Shown: one piece after another, positions 1-5,075 of the stretch | Layout of the letters: each line of letters starts with the position of its first letter | Numbering within the stretch: position 1 is the first letter of the stretch | DNA from: Actinomycetes bacterium | GTDB taxonomy: Bacteria > Actinomycetota > Acidimicrobiia > Acidimicrobiales > RAAP-2 | Direction of reading: 5' to 3' | Assembly: GCA_025352305.1 (NCBI GenBank) | Contig: JANXTQ010000030.1 | Location: 1 to 6,523 of the forward strand | Length of the DNA stretch: 6,523 bases | Position numbers and translations under genes: made by a program | The notes under the pieces: generated by a model | Told to the model about the DNA's origin: nothing | Database searches by the model: none | What the model saw: only the letters and a program-made list of their open reading frames with translations

Positions 1-197
1 TTCATGTAGTACGGAAACCGTGCGGCGCAGCCAATACCGGACACGAAGACGGTCGACTCGCGCCGCACCCCGAGATCGGGCATCAACATTTGCATGGCCG
101 ACAAGATGGAGTAATCCCCACATCCGGGGCACCAACGGACCTCTTGGTCACTCGTCCAATCTTTTTTTGACGTGACGGGAATGGCGGTGCTGGTCAT
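1..197 (-). CDS. korB: 2-oxoglutarate:ferredoxin oxidoreductase beta subunit, N-terminal part (cut by window edge)
   Basis: This subunit of the cytoplasmic 2-oxoacid:ferredoxin oxidoreductase binds thiamine diphosphate and a [4Fe-4S] cluster. With KorA it converts 2-oxoglutarate and CoA to succinyl-CoA and CO2, reducing ferredoxin. Only the first 65 codons are present; the rest lies left of position 1. The visible protein has the family signature EVRWCPGCGDYSIL (residues 19-32), with Cys23 and Cys26 as the CxxC cluster ligands. It also has VFVSGIGCAARFPYY (50-64), where Cys57 is the expected third ligand. The start is ATG at 197-195, preceded by GGGAGG with a 7-base gap and overlapping the korA stop as ATGA, so translation is very likely coupled to korA. 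The paired KorA is a gamma-alpha fusion, which matches the two-subunit KorAB form (as in Mycobacterium) rather than the four-subunit archaeal form. The 2-oxoglutarate preference is inferred from family resemblance; a pyruvate or broad 2-oxoacid specificity cannot be excluded from this fragment. Confidence 0.93.
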   Translation of the reverse strand, partial: MTSTAIPVTSKKDWTSDQEVRWCPGCGDYSILSAMQMLMPDLGVRRESTVFVSGIGCAARFPYYM

Positions 198-2062
198 GCG
201 GTTTCCTCCCAGAGGCTCTCAATGGCCGTATCAATCTCGGACGCACGAAGCGGAACTCCTTGCATCTTGGACAACGTTCGCGCGTCGACCAGAAACTCGG
301 CACGGATGAGTTTGGACAACTGACCAAGATTTAGTTCGGGGACCAGGATTTTGGGGTACCGCTTAACCACATCTCTCAAGTTCTTCGGAAACGGGTTGAG
401 GTGTCGCAGCTGAGCGTGAGCAACGTTTCGTCCTCGTGCACGAGCCCGAATGACGCCGGCCACTATGGCCCCGTAAGTACCTCCCCAGCCGAGCACCAGC
501 ATCGCAGCGTCGCCGCTCGGGTCATCGACCTCGACGTCGGCAATGGTCTCAGCGATGCGAGCGACCTTTTGTGCTCGCAAGTGGGTCATTCGTTCGTGGT
601 TGAGTCCGTCGTAGGAAACGTTGCCTGTGCCGTCAGCTTTTTCGAGGCCACCAATTCGGTGTTCGAGTCCCGCCAGTCCGGGCGGAGCCCACGGACGAGC
701 CAGCGTCTCTTCATCTCGCAAGTACGGCCAGAACGACTGCGTTCCGTCGTCGTTGGTGTGATTCGGTCCCGTGGCGTAATTGACTGCTACACCCGCAATG
801 TCGCTCGCGACCGGCAACTTCCACGGTTCGGTCCCGTTAGCGAGGTACGCGTCGGACAACAAAATGACCGGCGTTCTGAAGGTGACCGCAATTCGAACCG
901 CCTCAATCGCGGCGTTAAAGCAGTCACTCGGGGTGAGCGCGGCGACAATCGGCACCGGTGCTTCGCCGTGACGTCCATACATGGCGTGAAGTAAGTCGCC
1001 CTGTTCCACTTTGGTCGGCAGTCCCGTCGAGGGACCGCCGCGCTGAACGTCCACCACGATGAGCGGAATTTCCAGCGCAATCGCGAGCCCCAGCGCTTCG
1101 CTCTTTAAATCAAGTCCCGGCCCCGAGGTCGTCGTCACTCCCAGTGCGCCGCCGTAGGACGCGCCAATGGCGGCGGCAATGCCCGCAATTTCATCTTCGG
1201 CCTGAAAGGTGCGAACTCCAAAATCTTTGCGCTTGGCCAACTCGTGAAGGATGTCCGACGCGGGCGTAATGGGATAGGAGCCCAGGAAAATGGGTAACGA
1301 CGCACGTTGCGCCGCGGCAATCAGTCCCCACGACAGTGCCGTATTGCCCGTGACGTTGGCGTACTCTCCGGGAGCGAAAGGCGCGGCCGTGATCTCGTAG
1401 CGCGCATCAAAGAGCTCGGCCGTCTCGCCAAAGTCGTAGCCCGCTCGAAAGGCGCGTGAGTTGGCTTCCATGACGAGCGGCGTCTTCGCGAAACGGTTTT
1501 CAATCCACGTCATTGTGCTGTCGACGGGACGCGAGTAGAGCCAGCTCACGAGACCGAGGGCGAAGAAGTTCTTTGACCGCTCCGCGTCGCGCGGCTTGAC
1601 GCCCGCCTCTTTGCACACCTCGGTCGTAATGGTGGTCATGGGAACTTCGTAGACCGTGAAGCGCCCGAGCGAACCGTCACTTAAGGGGTTCTCGGCGTAG
1701 CCGGCCTTGGTCAGACTGCGTTCGTCGAAGGCGTCAACGTTCACAATGATCGTGGCGCCGGTCTCCAACATGGAGATATTGGCCTTCAGTCCCGCGGGGT
1801 TCATTGCGACTAAGACGTTCGGAGTGTCGCCGGCGGTCGTGATATCGAAGTTCGAAATCTGGACTTGAAAACTGGACACACCGGCCAAGGTTCCCGCCGG
1901 AGCGCGAATCTCCGCGGGAAAGTCGGGCAAGGTCGCGAGGTCGTTACCAAATACTGCCGATACGGACGTAAAACGCTCGCCGGTCAGCTGCATTCCGTCA
2001 CCGGAGTCGCCGGCAAATCTCAACACCACTGAGTCCAGTGGGGTCTGCTTGATCTGGGTCAT
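194..2062 (-). CDS. korA: 2-oxoglutarate:ferredoxin oxidoreductase alpha subunit (gamma-alpha fusion)
   Basis: The 622-residue protein is the partner of KorB in the ferredoxin-linked decarboxylation of 2-oxoglutarate, a replacement or supplement for the 2-oxoglutarate dehydrogenase complex in the TCA cycle. Residues about 11-200 form the gamma domain, with the glycine-rich FAGDSGDGMQLTG (16-28) and NVLVAMNPAGL (82-92). Residues about 238-420 form the pyrimidine-binding domain, with the hallmark YPITPASD (263-270), the FQAEDEIAG stretch (286-294), TTTSGPG (310-316) and QRGGPSTGLPTK (340-351). The C-terminal part carries LGWGGTYGAI (524-533), HLNPFP (554-559) and PELNLGQL (575-582), typical of the end of the alpha subunit. 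The linker FWPYLRDEETLARPW (444-458) and HRIGGLEKADGTGN (468-481) resembles what I recall of mycobacterial KorA. No ferredoxin-type cysteine cluster domain is fused. The start is ATG at 2062-2060 behind GAGGAG with a 4-base gap. The stop TGA overlaps the korB start. The length is normal for the family, with no frameshift seen. Confidence 0.95.
   Translation of the reverse strand: MTQIKQTPLDSVVLRFAGDSGDGMQLTGERFTSVSAVFGNDLATLPDFPAEIRAPAGTLAGVSSFQVQISNFDITTAGDTPNVLVAMNPAGLKANISMLETGATIIVNVDAFDERSLTKAGYAENPLSDGSLGRFTVYEVPMTTITTEVCKEAGVKPRDAERSKNFFALGLVSWLYSRPVDSTMTWIENRFAKTPLVMEANSRAFRAGYDFGETAELFDARYEITAAPFAPGEYANVTGNTALSWGLIAAAQRASLPIFLGSYPITPASDILHELAKRKDFGVRTFQAEDEIAGIAAAIGASYGGALGVTTTSGPGLDLKSEALGLAIALEIPLIVVDVQRGGPSTGLPTKVEQGDLLHAMYGRHGEAPVPIVAALTPSDCFNAAIEAVRIAVTFRTPVILLSDAYLANGTEPWKLPVASDIAGVAVNYATGPNHTNDDGTQSFWPYLRDEETLARPWAPPGLAGLEHRIGGLEKADGTGNVSYDGLNHERMTHLRAQKVARIAETIADVEVDDPSGDAAMLVLGWGGTYGAIVAGVIRARARGRNVAHAQLRHLNPFPKNLRDVVKRYPKILVPELNLGQLSKLIRAEFLVDARTLSKMQGVPLRASEIDTAIESLWEETA
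205..210 (-). promoter_or_regulatory. Shine-Dalgarno site of korB inside the end of korA
   Basis: On the minus strand GGGAGG lies 7 bases before the korB ATG and within the last codons of korA. It fixes the korB start despite the ATGA overlap and suggests reinitiation by ribosomes finishing korA, keeping the two subunits in balance. Confidence 0.75.
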
Positions 2063-2066
2063 CTCA

Positions 2067-2072
2067 CTCCTC
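2067..2072 (-). promoter_or_regulatory. Shine-Dalgarno site of korA
   Basis: GAGGAG on the minus strand lies 4 bases before the korA ATG. The spacing is slightly short but the match is good. It contrasts with the aldolase and secernin-like genes, whose starts have no such site. Confidence 0.65.
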
Positions 2073-2086
2073 GGTGCCGCTAATCA

Positions 2087-2094
2087 CACTAGTG
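2087..2094. promoter_or_regulatory. 8-bp perfect palindrome CACTAGTG upstream of korA
   Basis: CACTAGTG is self-complementary and lies 25-32 bases before the korA start codon, between the aldolase hairpin and the korA ribosome site. On the minus strand a TAGTGT hexamer inside it matches the loose TAnnnT form of a -10 box. It could be an operator half or core, or chance. Only position and symmetry support it. Confidence 0.25.
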
Positions 2095-2101
2095 ACCTAC
2101 T

Positions 2102-2126
2102 GAGACAAAAATGTACCGATTGTCTC
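2102..2126 (-). terminator. Inverted repeat just after the aldolase stop; weak terminator or operator
   Basis: GAGACAA and TTGTCTC form a perfect 7-bp inverted repeat with an 11-base loop, starting one base after the aldolase stop codon. Read on the minus strand, the T-run lies in the loop and the 3' arm, not after the stem. It is therefore not a classical intrinsic terminator. It could end or protect the aldolase transcript, or be a protein-binding site upstream of korA. Confidence 0.4.
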
Positions 2127-2127
2127 G

Positions 2128-3177
2128 TTAGGCGACCGTTATCGATTCATCTAAGAACACGTCTTGAATCGCGTGAACCAAATCCACGCCTTCGCTCATG
2201 GGGCGCTGAAACGCCTTTCGTCCAACGATCAGGCCCTGTCCCCCGGCTCGTTTATTAATGACCGCCGTTCGAACGGCCTGAGCGAGGTCGCTGTCACCCT
2301 TTGACTCTCCGCCGGAGTTAATCATTCCAATTCGACCGGCGTAGCAGTTCACCACCTGCCAGCGCGTGAGATCAATCGGGTGATCGGTGGTGAGTTTGCT
2401 GTACACCAAGGGATCGGTTTTGCCGAAATTAATCGCGTTATAGCCGCCGTTATTTTCGGCTTGCTTCTGTTTAATAATGTCGGCTTCAATCGTGACGCCT
2501 AAGTGATTGGCCTGTCCCGTTAGGTCTGCGCTGAGGTGATAATCGGTGTCGCCGACCTTAAAAGCGGGGTTGCGCAGGTACGTCCACAGAACCGTGAACA
2601 TGCCGAGGCGGTGGGCTTCAGCAAACGCCGTACTCACTTCATGAAGTTGACGATCCGACTCGGGCGACCCAAAGTAGATCGTTGCGCCCACGCCACTGGC
2701 TCCGAGGTCACTGGCTTGGCGCACGGAGCCAAACATTGCTTGGTCGTAGGTCGTTGGATAGTGCAGCAGATCGTTGTGATTCAGCTTCACAATGAAGGGA
2801 ATCTTGTGCACGTATCGCCGTGATACTGCGCCCAATGTTCCGAGCGTCGTGGCAATAGCGCTGCAGTCACTGGCCAGGGCGAGTTCGCACAGTTGGGCGG
2901 GATCAAAGTAGCGCGGGTTCTTTGAAAAGCTCGCCGCGGCCGAATGCTCAATTCCCTGATCGACGGGCAGGATGGACAGATACCCGGTACCGCCGAGGCG
3001 ACCGTGGCGGTACAGCGAGCCGAGCGCACGCAGTACCGAAGGGGAACGGTCCGAGTAGACGAGAACGTCGTCGAGAAATTCGGGACCCGCGAGACACAAC
3101 ATTTCCTTCGGAAAGGCCGTTGAAACGTGATCTAGCAACGAGGAGGCCTCGTCGCCCAGCAGTGCGGAGATATCCAT
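2128..3177 (-). CDS. fbaB: Class I fructose-bisphosphate aldolase, FbaB/DhnA family
   Basis: This cytoplasmic Schiff-base aldolase reversibly splits fructose 1,6-bisphosphate into dihydroxyacetone phosphate and glyceraldehyde 3-phosphate, in glycolysis and gluconeogenesis. The 349-residue length is essentially that of Escherichia coli FbaB, and the C-terminal half matches the family closely. PVDQGIEH (71-78) is the N-terminal substrate-site signature. In EADIIKQK (231-238), Lys236 is the expected Schiff-base lysine. [15 protein letters not shown] follows (241-255). [10 protein letters not shown] (286-295) and [12 protein letters not shown] (315-326) are the phosphate-binding loops of the TIM barrel. 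No metal-binding motif of class II aldolases is seen. The start is ATG at 3177-3175. It has no Shine-Dalgarno sequence but a TAGCCT box 7 bases upstream, so the mRNA may be leaderless. The next gene on this strand, korA, begins 65 bp downstream, so co-transcription is possible but interrupted by an inverted repeat. The family also includes 2-amino-3,7-dideoxy-D-threo-hept-6-ulosonate synthases, but the full-length FbaB resemblance favours the aldolase. Confidence 0.93.
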   Translation of the reverse strand: MDISALLGDEASSLLDHVSTAFPKEMLCLAGPEFLDDVLVYSDRSPSVLRALGSLYRHGRLGGTGYLSILPVDQGIEHSAAASFSKNPRYFDPAQLCELALASDCSAIATTLGTLGAVSRRYVHKIPFIVKLNHNDLLHYPTTYDQAMFGSVRQASDLGASGVGATIYFGSPESDRQLHEVSTAFAEAHRLGMFTVLWTYLRNPAFKVGDTDYHLSADLTGQANHLGVTIEADIIKQKQAENNGGYNAINFGKTDPLVYSKLTTDHPIDLTRWQVVNCYAGRIGMINSGGESKGDSDLAQAVRTAVINKRAGGQGLIVGRKAFQRPMSEGVDLVHAIQDVFLDESITVA

Positions 3178-3193
3178 GCGGGCAAGGCTACCA
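3178..3193 (-). promoter_or_regulatory. Candidate extended -10 promoter giving a leaderless aldolase mRNA
   Basis: On the minus strand the order is TGG, TAGCCT (3190-3185), then 7 bases TGCCCGC, then the aldolase ATG. TAGCCT fits the TAnnnT form of an actinobacterial -10 box, and the preceding TG fits the extended -10 pattern. No -35 match is evident. The distance would place the transcription start at or next to the A of ATG, which would explain the absence of a ribosome-binding site. Confidence 0.4.
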
Positions 3194-3219
3194 AGATCAC
3201 CTGCGATCTCTCGGGGTTT

Positions 3220-3235
3220 GTGGTCGTGGTCGTGG
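3220..3235. repeat. Short GTGGTC direct repeat in the divergent control region
   Basis: GTGGTC occurs twice in tandem and is followed by GTGG, about 2.7 units. It lies in the 83-bp region between the divergent aldolase and DinB-like genes. It could be a binding site for a regulator shared by the two genes or simple sequence slippage. There is no further evidence. Confidence 0.25.
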
Positions 3236-3260
3236 CCCGTGAAACGAGCAGAATGGGTTA

Positions 3261-3827
3261 ATGAGCACCGAACATCTGAACTCCCTGCAACGTCGCCTTC
3301 GCGCCATGCATTCGCTGTACGAGGACGCGTGCAGCACGATGAACATTGATCACGTTAATTACGTTGAACGAGAGGGAGTTTTGCCGATTGCGTTTTCACT
3401 CGTGCACCAACTGCTCATTGAAGACGGTGCGATTGTTTTTCTCGGTGGTCCCGCTCCGCTCTTTAACGAGCAATGGGCAACGGACATTGGACTGGGTATT
3501 GCCAATCACGGCAAAGAGATGTCGGTAAGCGAAATGATGGATCAGCGAATTGGCCACTATGACCGGTTCATCGAGCTTCAAACCCTGGTCTTTCGCGCGA
3601 CGGAGGATTTCGTAAGTCAACTCGATCCCGCGACGCTCGAAGAGATCGTGATCAGCTCGCCCTATCCCCCGGGCATTGCCAGCACTTTTTCCGCTCGAGT
3701 GGGCGGTTCGAAGGGAATCTGTAGAAGTGACGCGATTGAGTGTTGGATTTACCAGCACGGACTACGCCACATGGGTGAGATCGAACACGCACGAGCCTTG
3801 GTGGGATTGACGGGAATGACTTCGTAA
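3261..3827 (+). CDS. DinB/YfiT-like putative metal-dependent protein
   Basis: The 188-residue protein fits the DinB superfamily, a four-helix-bundle fold that usually holds a divalent metal with three histidines. His49 (in [12 protein letters not shown], 45-56) and the pair His166 and His170 (in [23 protein letters not shown], 163-185) give the expected pattern of one early His and a late Hxxx[15 protein letters not shown] is the typical last-helix ending of the family. Known members include damage-inducible DinB and bacillithiol or mycothiol-dependent transferases, but most are uncharacterised and I cannot assign a substrate. No signal peptide or membrane segment is visible. The start at 3261 has no clear Shine-Dalgarno site. 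A two-codon ATG-GGT-TAA just before it overlaps its ATG by one base. The gene ends with a double stop, TAATAA. It is the only plus-strand gene here, divergent from the aldolase and convergent with the secernin-like gene. I am sure it is a gene, fairly sure of the fold, and not of the function. Confidence 0.8.
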   Translation: MSTEHLNSLQRRLRAMHSLYEDACSTMNIDHVNYVEREGVLPIAFSLVHQLLIEDGAIVFLGGPAPLFNEQWATDIGLGIANHGKEMSVSEMMDQRIGHYDRFIELQTLVFRATEDFVSQLDPATLEEIVISSPYPPGIASTFSARVGGSKGICRSDAIECWIYQHGLRHMGEIEHARALVGLTGMTS

Positions 3828-3836
3828 TAAAGCGCT

Positions 3837-3875
3837 TGAGTCAGCCACCAGTTCACAACTGCGACGACTGATTCA
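3837..3875. terminator. Hairpin between the convergent DinB-like and secernin-like genes
   Basis: TGAGTCAG (3837-3844) pairs with CTGATTCA (3868-3875) through 7 of 8 positions plus one G-T pair. Inside it, CAGTT (3849-3853) and AACTG (3857-3861) form a second perfect 5-bp stem with a 3-base loop. The right arm includes the secernin-like stop codon. It could act as a two-way terminator for the converging transcripts. No T-tract follows on either strand, so intrinsic termination would be weak. Confidence 0.35.
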
Positions 3876-5057
3876 GTTGAGCTGCGCCAAACGGTTCAGA
3901 CGAGCGCCACGCTGCTGAACGTAACTCGGTCGTTCGTCGCGAACGTCGCTGTCTAGCAGATCCCACCACGAATCTTCCAGCGCCTGAGCGCGAGTAAACG
4001 CTTGGGCCGATTTCCAGGTCCCACGAACAACCTCCGCTTCGAACTCGTCACGTTGTCGAGCAATTGACTCACGTGCCGCCGAGCTATTGGACATTGCCGA
4101 GCGGTGCAGCCGCTCGTGACGCCACCACAACGATTGGTCGTCGTAGCGATCACTAGGGGTACCGAGTTCAATCGGTTCATTTATTGCTACGGGCTTGAAC
4201 AGGCTGAGACAGGTCCCCGACGTCGCAGTGGCAAAGAGGTCAATTCCATTTCTCAGATCCGCCACGAATGCTCCGGTGCTCTGACTCGATGTCAACACGC
4301 CGCCATAGTGAGCGCAGGGCCCACCGAGCGAACCGTACAGCGGCGACCAACTGGGTTGTTCGCCGTTTGGATGCTGACGAAGAGCGGCCATGAGATCGAG
4401 CGGTGAACGGGAGCGTTCGCTGGCAAGTTGCGTCATTTCTTGACGTAGGGCACACGACACCGTTCGATCTTTGGAGCGACGAGCGTGCTGCGCGGCGAAC
4501 GGCGAGATGGTGAGTCCATTAGAAATACTGCGCGCCCCACTGACTACTTCGCTGGCCCATAACGTGCCGGCCGTCTCGAGGACAATCGCGCTCGTTCGAT
4601 CAGCGACGAGAAAACTGTTGTGATACGTGTAGTTCGCCCGCGTCGCACTGCAACTGCCACCTTGACCATGCTGTTCTAGTAGTTCCACGATGATCGAGAC
4701 TGCGTGGTGTGCGCTGCGAGAGCGCTCGAGCGCCAGACGAACAAGGTCCATGCCGAGCAGCGCCGCCTCACCGTCAGGAACCGTCGTGTACACGGCCTCA
4801 TTGCCAATAACCACGCCGTGTTCGTTGGCACCCATTTCGGCTCCGAACATCCACCACGGTCGACACAGCACGACGGCGTTGGTTCGAAGAGCCTGGTCAA
4901 TGCTGATGTGTGTACACGCGACGCGTTCGCCCTGAGCGTGATCTGCCGCGGCGCGCCATTCAATTATCTGGGCCTCGTTGGCCTCTCGATCGGAGTTTTT
5001 TGCGAACATCACTCCATCGTTGGAAACCTGAACCATGGTGTCGCACACGCGGCCCAC
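3873..5057 (-). CDS. Secernin-like Ntn hydrolase, peptidase family C69
   Basis: The protein closely resembles secernins and bacterial C69 dipeptidase-like proteins, which have an N-terminal nucleophile hydrolase fold with a catalytic cysteine freed at the N-terminus. Numbered from the GTG at 5057 (394 residues), the nucleophile is Cys5 in VCDTM. Other family blocks are FAKNSDR (18-24), RPWWMFGAEMGANEHG (66-81), IGNEAVY (84-90), LLGMDLVRLALER (100-112), GQGGSC (131-136), YHNSFLVADR (145-154), SISNGL (177-182) and LSLFKPV (284-290). A second in-frame GTG at 5048-5046 would give a 391-residue protein beginning MCDTMVQ, where methionine removal alone exposes the cysteine. I prefer that start; no Shine-Dalgarno site supports either. 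No signal peptide is seen, so it is probably cytoplasmic. The substrate is unknown; some C69 proteins are dipeptidases and animal secernins lack a settled activity. It follows the TPR gene by only 18-27 bp on the same strand and may share its transcript. Confidence 0.9.
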   Translation of the reverse strand: MGRVCDTMVQVSNDGVMFAKNSDREANEAQIIEWRAAADHAQGERVACTHISIDQALRTNAVVLCRPWWMFGAEMGANEHGVVIGNEAVYTTVPDGEAALLGMDLVRLALERSRSAHHAVSIIVELLEQHGQGGSCSATRANYTYHNSFLVADRTSAIVLETAGTLWASEVVSGARSISNGLTISPFAAQHARRSKDRTVSCALRQEMTQLASERSRSPLDLMAALRQHPNGEQPSWSPLYGSLGGPCAHYGGVLTSSQSTGAFVADLRNGIDLFATATSGTCLSLFKPVAINEPIELGTPSDRYDDQSLWWRHERLHRSAMSNSSAARESIARQRDEFEAEVVRGTWKSAQAFTRAQALEDSWWDLLDSDVRDERPSYVQQRGARLNRLAQLN

Positions 5058-5061
5058 AGTA
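5049..5061 (-). promoter_or_regulatory. Candidate -10 box for a leaderless secernin-like mRNA starting at the GTG at 5048
   Basis: On the minus strand TACTGT (5061-5056) is followed by 7 bases GGGCCGC and then GTG at 5048-5046. The TAnnnT-to-start distance is the same as at the aldolase gene. The box overlaps the alternative GTG at 5057, so if it is a promoter the shorter protein (MCDTM) is made. No -35 match was found, and the gene could instead be read through from the TPR gene. Confidence 0.3.
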
Positions 5062-5075
5062 GCCAGACGAACGAG

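Noticed and set aside
401..994. Plus-strand 197-codon open frame
   Set aside because: It lies wholly opposite korA, whose protein is clearly recognised. The translation resembles no family and is of the Arg/Ser-rich type expected from an antisense frame of GC-rich coding DNA.
2102..2126. Classical rho-independent terminator for the aldolase
   Set aside because: The stem is AT/GC mixed and only 7 bp, with an 11-base loop and no run of T after the 3' arm. It is kept only as a weak terminator or operator candidate.
2536..3242. Plus-strand frames at 2536-2823 and 2922-3242
   Set aside because: Both are antisense to the aldolase, whose catalytic motifs are intact along its length. Neither translation is recognisable.
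3396..3758. Minus-strand 120-codon open frame inside the DinB-like gene
   Set aside because: It is a shadow of the plus-strand gene, which has the family histidine pattern and a natural start and stop.
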